NCBI GenBank assembly: GCA_046724665.1
Contig: JBKOWZ010000266.1
Location: 1 to 9,171, forward strand
Length of the DNA stretch: 9,171 bases
Direction of reading: 5' to 3'
DNA from: Actinocrinis sp046724665
GTDB lineage: Bacteria; Actinomycetota; Actinomycetes; Streptomycetales; Catenulisporaceae
The notes beneath the pieces were generated by a model that had not been told where the DNA came from, searched no databases, and worked only from the letters and a program-made list of their open reading frames with translations. Positions 1 through 6,860 of the stretch are shown one piece after another; position 1 is the first letter of the stretch; each line of letters opens with the position of its first letter. Both the position numbers and the translations under genes were made by a program.

Positions 1-2
1 CG

Positions 3-1445
3 CAGGCTGCTGGTCAGGGTCCGTGTGATATTTATGCGGCGGGTGGTACGCCGTGTGTGGCGGCGCATTCGACGACGCGTGCCCTGTTTGGGGCGTATGG
101 CGGGTCGTTGTATCAGGTGCGGCGGTCGTCGGATAGCGCGACGTTGAACATCGGTCCGTTGGTGGCGGGTGGTGTGGCGGATGCTGCGGCGCAGGATTCG
201 TTCTGTGCGGGTACGAGCTGTGTGATCACGGTGATTTATGACCAGTCGGGTCGGGGGAATCATTTGACGCAGGCGCCGGGGGGTGGGGCTGCGCCGGGTC
301 CGGATAATCTGGCGGTGGCGAATGCGGCGCCGACCGTGTTGAACGGTCAGAAGGCGTATGGGGTGTTCGTGGCGCCGGGTACGGGGTATCGCAATGACCG
401 TACGAGTGGGGTTGCGACGGGGGATGCGGCGGAGGGTGAGTACGCGGTCTTCGATGGTACGCACTATAACGGTGGGTGTTGTTTCGATTACGGGAACGCG
501 GAGACGAGTAACAACGATACGGGTAACGGGCATATGGAGGCGATCTACTTCGGCAATATCAAGGTGTGGGGTTATGGTGCGGGGGCTGGTCCGTGGATCA
601 TGGCGGATCTGGAGAACGGGTTGTTCTCGGGGGTGAACGCGGGTTATAACGCGAACGACCCGAGTATCAGCTACCGGTACACGACGGCGGTGGTGAAGGG
701 TGGGCCGAACCTGTGGGCGATCCGGGGTGGTAATTCGCAGTCGGGTGGGTTGTCCACGTTCTACAGTGGTCCGCGGCCGAATGTGTCGGGGTATAACCCG
801 ATGCATAAGGAGGGGGCGATCATTCTGGGGATCGGTGGGGATAACAGTAAGGGTTCGGCGGGCACGTTCTATGAGGGCGTGATGACCAGCGGCTACCCGA
901 GCGACGCGACCGAGAACTCCGTCCAAGCCAACATCGTCGCCGCCGGATACGCCTCGGCGGGCTCCGTCGGCCCCGCCCCGGGCGCGCGGATCTCGCTCCA
1001 GGCCACCACGTCGTGCTGCACCGGTGACTACATCAAGCACAACGACAGCGACACCGGCGTGGTCATCGCCCCGGTCACCTCGGGCAGCTCGTCCACCGAC
1101 AAGGGGGACGCGACCTGGATCGTGCACGCCGGCCTGGCCAGCAGCTCCTGTGTGTCCTTCGAGTCCGCCAACAAGCCCGGACAGTACCTGCGGCACTCCA
1201 ACTTCCGGCTCTACTTGCAGGCCAACGACGGCGGCTCGCAGTTCGCCCAGGACGCGACGTTCTGTTCGCAGCCCGGCAACAGCGGCAAGGGCGTCTCGTT
1301 CGGATCGCTGAACTATCCGAACAAGTTCATCCGCCACTACGCGTACACCGTGTACATCGCCAGCAACGGCGGCTCCAACGCCTGGGACGCGACCAACCTG
1401 TGGGCCGACGACACCAGCTGGAGCGTCGCCTCGCCGTGGGCGTGA
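3..1445 (+). CDS. abfB: GH54 alpha-L-arabinofuranosidase with C-terminal CBM42 (5' end missing)
   Basis: Secreted enzyme that removes terminal alpha-L-arabinofuranosyl groups from arabinoxylan and arabinan (EC 3.2.1.55). The reading frame is open from base 3, so the start codon and any signal peptide lie outside the window; the GTG at 57 is internal. Residues align without gaps to the numbering I recall for the Aspergillus kawachii GH54 enzyme. The cysteine pairs 21/31 (window 24-26 and 54-56), 81/86 and the vicinal pair 176/177 (GGCCFDYGN) are present. Nucleophile Glu221 lies in DLENGLFSG (codon 612-614) and acid/base Asp297 in GIGGDNS (codon 840-842). A short linker (SAGSVGPAPGA) leads to a CBM42 beta-trefoil from about base 987, with three repeats marked by YIKHND, YLRHSN and FIRHYA. 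The 480 visible residues give nearly a full-length protein. Codon use changes sharply near base 860: Gly is GGT/GGG before and mostly GGC after. Assignment is very secure; strict substrate preference is not readable. Confidence 0.96.
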   Translation, partial: QAAGQGPCDIYAAGGTPCVAAHSTTRALFGAYGGSLYQVRRSSDSATLNIGPLVAGGVADAAAQDSFCAGTSCVITVIYDQSGRGNHLTQAPGGGAAPGPDNLAVANAAPTVLNGQKAYGVFVAPGTGYRNDRTSGVATGDAAEGEYAVFDGTHYNGGCCFDYGNAETSNNDTGNGHMEAIYFGNIKVWGYGAGAGPWIMADLENGLFSGVNAGYNANDPSISYRYTTAVVKGGPNLWAIRGGNSQSGGLSTFYSGPRPNVSGYNPMHKEGAIILGIGGDNSKGSAGTFYEGVMTSGYPSDATENSVQANIVAAGYASAGSVGPAPGARISLQATTSCCTGDYIKHNDSDTGVVIAPVTSGSSSTDKGDATWIVHAGLASSSCVSFESANKPGQYLRHSNFRLYLQANDGGSQFAQDATFCSQPGNSGKGVSFGSLNYPNKFIRHYAYTVYIASNGGSNAWDATNLWADDTSWSVASPWA

Positions 1446-1454
1446 TGTGCTCCG

Positions 1455-1484
1455 CGTGTCGGACGCAACGGCGCGTCTGACACG
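1455..1484 (+). terminator. Terminator-like hairpin 1 after abfB
   Basis: A 12-bp stem (1455-1466 with 1473-1484) with one G-T wobble and a 6-base loop begins 9 bases after the abfB stop. There is no T tract, which is common for actinobacterial terminators. It probably acts in the abfB direction; the stem itself is symmetrical. Confidence 0.75.
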
Positions 1485-1493
1485 TGTGGGACA

Positions 1494-1530
1494 GCCGCTG
1501 CACCGCCTCTCTCTCCGGCGGTGCAGCGGC
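1494..1530 (+). terminator. Terminator-like hairpin 2 after abfB
   Basis: A perfect 14-bp inverted repeat (1494-1507 with 1517-1530) around a 9-base pyrimidine loop, lying 9 bases after the first hairpin and followed by a short T-containing stretch (ACTTTCCT). Together the two hairpins should separate abfB transcription from the ABC operon downstream. Confidence 0.8.
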
Positions 1531-1632
1531 ACTTTCCTGAGTGCTCATATATGCGCCCCTTCATAAGGTCTTACCGGGTTTCTCTTCCGTTCCATGAGGG
1601 TTCAACCGACTCGGCCGTGGACGTCATGCATC

Positions 1633-1644
1633 GAACCTAGGTTC
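1633..1644. promoter_or_regulatory. 12-bp palindrome upstream of the ABC operon, possible operator over a -10
   Basis: GAACCTAGGTTC is a perfect palindrome 26 bases before the ATG of the ATPase gene. Its right half contains TAGGTT (1638-1643), which fits the TAnnnT pattern of a -10 hexamer and would place the transcript start near 1650. The only -35 candidate is GTGGAC at 1617-1622 with a short 15-base spacer, so the promoter call is weak. A further GGTTCA lies 41 bases upstream at 1599-1604, and CATGAGG occurs at both 1593-1599 and 1644-1650. The layout suggests a dimeric repressor site, but no regulator gene is in the window. Confidence 0.4.
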
Positions 1645-1670
1645 ATGAGGTCGGCGGAGAGAGGGAACTC

Positions 1671-2618
1671 ATGGATACGACCGTGGCGGTACGCGGCCGC
1701 GGGATCGCCAAGTGCTTCGGCGATGTCGTAGCGCTCGACCGCATCGACCTGACGGTGGCCCAGGGGCAGATCCACGGACTGGTCGGCCCGAACGGCGCGG
1801 GCAAGACCACCCTGCTCGGCCTGCTGCTCGGGCTCGCCGTGGCCGACGACGGCCGCCTCGAGATACTGGGCGCCCCGGTCGGGCGCAGGCCCGTGATACC
1901 CGACGGTGTCGCGGGCTTCGTGGACGGCCCCGGCCTGTACCCGACGCTCACCGCCCGCCGGAACCTGGCCGCGCTCGCCGCGCTGCGCTACCGCGACGTG
2001 AGCGCCGCCGGGATCGACGGCGCGCTCGACCAGGTCGGGCTCGCCGACGTCGCCGACGACAAGGTCCGCGGCTTCTCCCTCGGCATGCGCCAGCGGCTTG
2101 GACTGGCCGCGGCGCTGCTGACCAGGCCCCGGCTGCTGGTGCTCGACGAGCCGTCCAACGGCCTCGACCCGGCCGGCAAGAAGCATGTGCACGGCGTGCT
2201 GAACCGGCTGGCCGCGGACGGCGCCACGGTCGTGCTCTCCAGCCACCGGATGGACGACATCGAGGCGCTGTGCTCCGAGGTGACCATCCTGGCGACCGGC
2301 CGCGTCGTCTTCAGCGGCCCGCTGAACAAGCTGTCCGCCGAGAGCCGGGAGCTCGACTACCGGCTGCGAACCTCAGACCCCGCAGCCGCCCGCGCGACGG
2401 CCCTGGGCACGCCCGGCGTGCGCATCGTCGAGGGCTCCGACGCCGTGAACCGCCACGACGAAGAGGTGCTCGTGGTACGCGCGCTGGTGCCCGCTGTGGA
2501 CGAACTCGTGGTGCGGCTTGTGAACGCGGGCATCGCGGTCCGTGAACTGGCGCCGGTCGTCTCGCCGCTCGAAGCGGCCTTCCTCGCCCTCACCGAGCAG
2601 CAGGAGGTCAGCCGATGA
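1671..2618 (+). CDS. ABC transporter ATP-binding protein, DrrA/BcrA type
   Basis: Cytoplasmic ATPase that powers an ABC-2 type membrane partner, almost certainly the permease encoded next. Of 315 residues the first ~220 form the nucleotide-binding domain: Walker A GPNGAGKTT (39-47), signature FSLGMRQR (135-142), Walker B LLVLDEP (155-161) with catalytic Glu160, D-loop NGLDP, and switch His192 in SSH. At the Q-loop the usual Gln is absent; the segment reads FVDGPGLYPTL (83-93), as in BcrA-like ATPases where an acidic residue sits there. The last ~95 residues form the accessory C-terminal region common in drug and lantibiotic exporters. The ATG at 1671 is supported by a purine-rich GAGGGA at 1661-1666. 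The stop overlaps the permease start (ATGA), implying translational coupling. Family is certain; substrate is unknown, and export rather than import is inferred from the subfamily and the lack of a binding-protein gene. Confidence 0.93.
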   Translation: MDTTVAVRGRGIAKCFGDVVALDRIDLTVAQGQIHGLVGPNGAGKTTLLGLLLGLAVADDGRLEILGAPVGRRPVIPDGVAGFVDGPGLYPTLTARRNLAALAALRYRDVSAAGIDGALDQVGLADVADDKVRGFSLGMRQRLGLAAALLTRPRLLVLDEPSNGLDPAGKKHVHGVLNRLAADGATVVLSSHRMDDIEALCSEVTILATGRVVFSGPLNKLSAESRELDYRLRTSDPAAARATALGTPGVRIVEGSDAVNRHDEEVLVVRALVPAVDELVVRLVNAGIAVRELAPVVSPLEAAFLALTEQQEVSR

Positions 2619-3982
2619 CCGCGACCCACGCCGAGGCCGAGGCCTCCATCGACGTCCCGGTCGCCGCCGGCCGGCCGGCCGCGGTGACGCGCGCTTACCG
2701 CTTCGAGGTGGTCAAGCAGTTCTCCTCGTGGCGCGTGCGCCTGCTGATGCTCGCCTGCTGGCTCGGCCCCGGGCTGCTGGTCGCCGGGATCAAGCAGCAG
2801 AGCACCCTGCCCTCCGACACCCTCTTCGGCCGCTGGATGCACACGACCGGCTGGGCAGGGCCGCTGGTCACGCTCGGCGTCGCCGGCACCTGGGCGCTGC
2901 CGCTGGTCACCTCGCTGGTCGCCGGGGACGTGTTCGCCGCCGAGGACCGGCTCGGCACCTGGCGCCACCTGCTGGTCGCGGTCCGCTCGCACCGGCGGAT
3001 CTTCGCGGCGAAGGCGCTGGCCAGCGTCACCGTCGTGCTGCTGCTCGTGGCGGGGCTGGCCGCGTCCAGCGTGGTCGGCGGACTCCTCGCGGTCGGCGAC
3101 AAGCCCCTGATCGGGCTCGACGGCCACATCCTCGCGCCCGGCGACACCGCCGGAAAGGTCCTGCTCGCCTGGGTCTGCGCACTCGCACCGACGCTGGCGC
3201 TGGTCGCCATCGGGCTGCTCGGATCCGTCGCGCTCGGCCGCTCGCCGATGGGCCTGCTGCTGCCGGTGCTGGTCGCCTTCACGATGCAGCTGGCGCAGCA
3301 GCTGCCGCTGCCCGTCGCCGTGCGCCTCGCGCTGCCGGGCTACGCGTTCATCTCGTGGAACGGCCTGTTCGCCGAGCCGCAGCAACTACGACCCCTGCTG
3401 ATCGGCGTCGCGGTCAGCCTGGTCTGGGCCGCCGTCGCGACGGCGCTGGCGTACCTGCTGTTCCTGCGGCGCGACTTCACCAATCCGACCGACGACGGCG
3501 CCGGCCGCAGGGCGCTGACCGTCGGCGCGCTGCCGCTGGCCGCGCTGCTCGCCGCGACGATCGGCCTGGTCGCCGTCTCGACCGGGGCGGCGGGCTCCGG
3601 CATCACCAAGGACAAGCTGCAACGCTCGCTCGCCACGGTCTTCGCCCACCTCTACCGGTTGCAGGAGGAGCAACTGCACCGGCCGCCGGTCACCGAGGCG
3701 CAGCTCCAGGCGACCGCGGCGTGCGTCAAGGGCGACGGCCTCGCGGCGGACGAGGGCCCCGGCACCGACTGGCGCTGCACGGTCTCCTGGCACATCCCCG
3801 GCGTCGCGATCACCGGTACGGCGATCTACCAGCTCGACGTCACCGCGAACGGGCGGTACATCGCCGACGGCGATGGGCCGAAGGAAGTGAACGGCTACTT
3901 CCTGGTTCGCACCCCGGACGGGGACGAACCGAACCCGCTTTGGCAGTTCGACAGCGATGTCGATCTGCTCCCTTCTCGCTAA
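2615..3982 (+). CDS. ABC-2 type permease with extra TM helix and extracytoplasmic C-terminal domain
   Basis: Membrane partner of the upstream ATPase. Six hydrophobic segments at about residues 42-59, 81-103, 134-159, 182-206, 211-229 and 261-284 match an ABC-2 permease. Between the second and third, AAEDRLGTWRHLL (108-120) followed by a basic stretch resembles the cytoplasmic coupling region of this family. The unusual part is what follows: a seventh hydrophobic segment (about 303-322) and then 130 polar residues. With an inside N terminus the odd number of helices would place this tail outside the membrane. The tail starts with a helical, Gln/Glu-rich stretch and contains just two cysteines, Cys370 and Cys388 (in WRCTVSW), plausibly a disulfide, then an apparent beta-rich part. 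I do not recognise the tail as a named domain. Start ATG 2615 overlaps the ATPase stop by four bases; the stop TAA (3980-3982) touches the next gene's ribosome binding site. Permease role is secure from context; the substrate is unknown. Confidence 0.85.
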   Translation: MTATHAEAEASIDVPVAAGRPAAVTRAYRFEVVKQFSSWRVRLLMLACWLGPGLLVAGIKQQSTLPSDTLFGRWMHTTGWAGPLVTLGVAGTWALPLVTSLVAGDVFAAEDRLGTWRHLLVAVRSHRRIFAAKALASVTVVLLLVAGLAASSVVGGLLAVGDKPLIGLDGHILAPGDTAGKVLLAWVCALAPTLALVAIGLLGSVALGRSPMGLLLPVLVAFTMQLAQQLPLPVAVRLALPGYAFISWNGLFAEPQQLRPLLIGVAVSLVWAAVATALAYLLFLRRDFTNPTDDGAGRRALTVGALPLAALLAATIGLVAVSTGAAGSGITKDKLQRSLATVFAHLYRLQEEQLHRPPVTEAQLQATAACVKGDGLAADEGPGTDWRCTVSWHIPGVAITGTAIYQLDVTANGRYIADGDGPKEVNGYFLVRTPDGDEPNPLWQFDSDVDLLPSR

Positions 3983-3997
3983 GGAAGGAACGGCTCA

Positions 3998-6748
3998 ATG
4001 CAAGTAACGCGCCGCAGACGGCCCGCAGGCAAGACCCACGGCCTGCCCGCCGGGCAGCGTGGCCGGCGAGGCCTGACGAAGGCGGGCGTGGCCTCGATCG
4101 CGCTCGTCTTCACCGGTGCCAGTATCGGTTCGGCATCGACGCAGCAACTCGGCACGCAACACGTCGGTCAGCTCACCGACCAGGGCCGGGTCGTCTCGAG
4201 CGATCAGTACATCAACCCGATCGGCGAGCGCCTGGTGGTCAACCAGGGCAAGATCATGGCCTCGGCGGTCAGCCCGGACGGCACCCACCTGGCCGCGCCG
4301 GTCGCCGACGGCGGAGTCGCGATGGTCATCGTGGACCTGCGCAGCTGGCAGGTCCAGCAGGTGATCGGCAAGTCCTCGCCGGCGAACCTGAAGATCAGCG
4401 GGAACGACGTCGGCCAGGCGCCGCCGGTCTACTCGCCGGACGGCAAGACGCTGTGGCTCGGCCGGGCCGACGGCTTCACCAAGTTCACCGTGAACGCCGA
4501 CGGCACGCTGGCCAACCCGGTCAACGTGCCGATCGCGGCCGACGGCGACAAGCGCGCGCTGGGTTCCCAGGTCGCGTTCTCCGCCGACGGCTCGACCGTC
4601 TACGCGGCGGTCAACGGCCAGAACCGCGTCGTCGCGATCAACGCGGCGACCGGCGCCGTGACGCAGAGCTGGAACACCGGCAACGCGCCGCGCAGCCTGG
4701 TCCGGATCGGCGACAAGCTCTATGTCGGCAACGAGGGCGGCCGTACCGCCGTCGCGGGCGACGAGACGCTGAACTCGTACGGCACCCAGGTGCCGGCCAG
4801 CCAGTTCACCGGCTCCACCACCACCGGCACGGTCAGCGTCATCGACACGGCCGACCCGGCGGCGGCCGTGGCGAGCATCGGCGTCGGCCTGCACCCGAGC
4901 GCGCTGTACGCCGCGGGCGGCACGCTGTTCGTGGCCAACACGAACAGCAACACCGTCTCGGTCATCGACACGGCGAAGGACGAGGTCGTCCAGACGATCT
5001 CGACCCAGCCGTGGCCGGAGGCCTCGATCGGCTACGAGCCGGACGCGATCGCCCTCACCCGCGACGGCCACCTGCTGGTGTCCCTCGGCCGGGCGAACGC
5101 CGTGGCCGTCTACCGGTTCACCTCGGCGCAGCAGCCGGCCGGCTACGTCGGCCTGCTGCCGACCGACTACTTCCCGACCGAGGTGGCGGTGGTCGGTGAC
5201 CAGGTGGTCGTCTCGAACACCCGCGGCATCGACGCCTTCCGCCCGACCGTGGCGGCCGGGCACAACACCCACGACACCACCTCAAGCCTCCAGCGGTTCA
5301 CGCTGCCGGCGGACCGCGACATCCGCGCGTACACGGACAAGGTCTTCCAGGCGAACGGCTGGACCAACAACTCGGTCAAGTACGCCACGGACAACGGCAA
5401 CAAGAAGCCGCTGCCGGTGCCGGCGCGGATCGGCGACCCCTCGACGATCAAGCACGTGTTCCTGATCGTCAAGGAGAACCGGACCTACGACCAGGTCTTC
5501 GGCGACGACCCGCGCGGCGACGGCGACCCCACGCTGGCCCAGTTCGGTGAGGCGGTCACCCCGAACCAGCACGCGATGGAGCGGCAGTTCGGGCTCTACG
5601 ACAACACCTACGACGTCGGCACCAACTCGGCCGAGGGCCACAACTGGCTGATGCAGGCGGACGACCCGGAGTACACCGAGTCCTCGGCCGGCGAGTACCT
5701 GCGCAGCTACGACACCGAGGACGACGCCCTCGGCCACCAGGCCTCCGGCTTCATCTGGACCGGCGCCCAGGCCGCGGGCAAGACGGTGCGCGACTTCGGC
5801 GAGTTCCAGCAGTTCCTGACCAAGCCGGCCGAGGCGACGTGGCAGAACCTCTACTGCGACGCCCGGAACATGGCCGCGACCGGCGCGGCGACCCAGTACC
5901 CGCTGCTGTCCTCGTCGCCGATCCCGTCGCTCAACGACGTGTCGGTGCCCGGTTTCCCGAAGTTCGACACCGCGGTGCCGGACATCTACCGCGAGCAGAT
6001 CTGGCAGCGGGACTTCCAGCAGCACGGCCCGGCCGCGCTGAACATGTTCTGGCTGTCCAGCGACCACACCGGCGGCCCGCCCAACTCGGCCGCCCAGGTC
6101 GCCGACAACGACCTGGCCACCGGCCAGATCGTGGACGTGATCTCGCACAGCGAGTACTGGAAGGACTCGGCGATCTTCGTCGTCGAGGACGACTCGCAGG
6201 CCGGCCTCGACCACGTGGACGGCCACCGCGCCCCGATCCAGATCATCAGCCCCTGGGCCCGGCACGGCGTCGTGGACAGCCACTACTACTCGCAGATCAC
6301 CATGGTCCGCACCATCGAGCAGATCCTCGGGATCCATCCGATGAACCAGCTCGACACCGTGGCCACCCCGATGGCGGCGGCGTTCACCGAGACGCCCGAC
6401 TACACGCCGTTCAACGCGGTGCCGAACCGCACGTCGCTGACCGCGGGCCTCGCGCAGCAGCCGTCCTGCGGCCCGGACACCGTGCCGGCGCAGTTCGCCG
6501 CGGCGCAGCCGTCCACGGCCGTCCCGGCCGCCGAGCGGCAGGTGGTGGACCAGTGGAGGGCCTGGCAGGCGCAGCAGCGGCTGACCGGCCCGAACGCGAC
6601 CCCGGACTACGCCAACCCCGAGCAGATGGACCACTTCACGTGGTACGAGACTCACGGTTGGACCAAGCCCTACCCGGGCGAGAGCGAGATCTTCGCCCCC
6701 GACCAGGTCCCCGGCGCCTTCGTCCCGTCCTCGGACTCCGACGACTGA
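3998..6748 (+). CDS. Secreted YncE-like beta-propeller / phosphoesterase (AcpA/PLC-type) fusion
   Basis: A 916-residue protein with two domains. The N terminus has a long basic region, twin arginines in GRRGLTK (22-28), a hydrophobic core and a likely cleavage site near GSA-S (44-47), which looks like a Tat signal. Residues ~60-440 are a YncE/YVTN-type propeller with repeated blade motifs such as YSPDGKTLWLG, FSADGSTVYAAV, and FVANTNSNTVSVIDTAKDE. Residues ~480-790 are a phosphoesterase of the phospholipase C/acid phosphatase family. It has HVFLIVKENRTYDQVFGD with Glu493-Asn494, DHTGG (689-693), and EDD (730-732) followed by DHVDGH (738-743), the expected metal and catalytic positions. The reaction is hydrolysis of a phosphate ester, substrate unknown; the propeller may bind a partner or ligand. 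Start ATG 3998 follows GGAAGGAA (3983-3990), which overlaps the permease stop, so the gene is part of the ABC operon. Domain calls are secure; cooperation with the transporter is inferred from the operon. Confidence 0.92.
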   Translation: MQVTRRRRPAGKTHGLPAGQRGRRGLTKAGVASIALVFTGASIGSASTQQLGTQHVGQLTDQGRVVSSDQYINPIGERLVVNQGKIMASAVSPDGTHLAAPVADGGVAMVIVDLRSWQVQQVIGKSSPANLKISGNDVGQAPPVYSPDGKTLWLGRADGFTKFTVNADGTLANPVNVPIAADGDKRALGSQVAFSADGSTVYAAVNGQNRVVAINAATGAVTQSWNTGNAPRSLVRIGDKLYVGNEGGRTAVAGDETLNSYGTQVPASQFTGSTTTGTVSVIDTADPAAAVASIGVGLHPSALYAAGGTLFVANTNSNTVSVIDTAKDEVVQTISTQPWPEASIGYEPDAIALTRDGHLLVSLGRANAVAVYRFTSAQQPAGYVGLLPTDYFPTEVAVVGDQVVVSNTRGIDAFRPTVAAGHNTHDTTSSLQRFTLPADRDIRAYTDKVFQANGWTNNSVKYATDNGNKKPLPVPARIGDPSTIKHVFLIVKENRTYDQVFGDDPRGDGDPTLAQFGEAVTPNQHAMERQFGLYDNTYDVGTNSAEGHNWLMQADDPEYTESSAGEYLRSYDTEDDALGHQASGFIWTGAQAAGKTVRDFGEFQQFLTKPAEATWQNLYCDARNMAATGAATQYPLLSSSPIPSLNDVSVPGFPKFDTAVPDIYREQIWQRDFQQHGPAALNMFWLSSDHTGGPPNSAAQVADNDLATGQIVDVISHSEYWKDSAIFVVEDDSQAGLDHVDGHRAPIQIISPWARHGVVDSHYYSQITMVRTIEQILGIHPMNQLDTVATPMAAAFTETPDYTPFNAVPNRTSLTAGLAQQPSCGPDTVPAQFAAAQPSTAVPAAERQVVDQWRAWQAQQRLTGPNATPDYANPEQMDHFTWYETHGWTKPYPGESEIFAPDQVPGAFVPSSDSDD

Positions 6749-6772
6749 CGCCAGGCGGCCACAGCACCACCG

Positions 6773-6804
6773 GGGCGCCCGGCCGGAAGATCGGCCGGGC
6801 GCCC
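6773..6804 (+). terminator. Terminator-like hairpin closing the ABC operon
   Basis: A perfect 13-bp GC-rich inverted repeat (6773-6785 with 6792-6804) and 6-base loop, 24 bases after the phosphoesterase stop. No T tract is seen. It is probably the main terminator of the three-gene operon. Confidence 0.8.
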
Positions 6805-6810
6805 GCCTTC

Positions 6811-6843
6811 GCCGCCCGACGGACAGGCCATCCGTCGGGCGGC
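6811..6843. terminator. Second perfect inverted repeat, terminator or antitoxin operator
   Basis: A perfect 13-bp inverted repeat (6811-6823 with 6831-6843) and 7-base loop, 6 bases after the previous hairpin. Its right arm ends 4 bases before the TATACT hexamer of the toxin-antitoxin promoter, so it covers the region where a -35 element would lie. It can be read as a second terminator, as an operator for the antitoxin, or as both. Confidence 0.6.
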
Positions 6844-6847
6844 GACG

Positions 6848-6853
6848 TATACT
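6848..6853 (+). promoter_or_regulatory. -10 hexamer of a leaderless toxin-antitoxin transcript
   Basis: TATACT is a near-perfect -10 element ending 7 bases before the A of the antitoxin ATG, which places the transcript start at or within a base of that ATG. No Shine-Dalgarno sequence precedes the ATG. The hexamer overlaps GTATAC (6847-6852), and a small inverted repeat TGTC-G-GACA (6853-6861) spans the start, so antitoxin autorepression here is plausible. No convincing -35 is seen. Confidence 0.65.
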
Positions 6854-6860
6854 GTCGGAC

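Noticed and set aside
57..59. GTG as the start of the arabinofuranosidase
   Set aside because: Family-conserved sequence including the Cys21/Cys31 pair continues upstream in frame to base 3, so the gene runs off the window edge.
278..300. G-rich run that might form a G-quadruplex
   Set aside because: There are not four separate G3 tracts with short loops; the G runs follow from the GGT/GGG glycine codons of the first part of abfB.
2542..5199. An 885-codon open frame on the plus strand spanning the permease and propeller genes
   Set aside because: It is an Arg-rich low-complexity translation with no motif, in a different frame from the ATPase, permease and propeller genes, all of which have clear family motifs and ribosome binding sites.
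3995..5272. A 425-codon minus-strand open frame opposite the propeller
   Set aside because: It has an Arg/Asp/Val-rich composition and no motifs, and is fully explained as the antisense of the propeller coding sequence.
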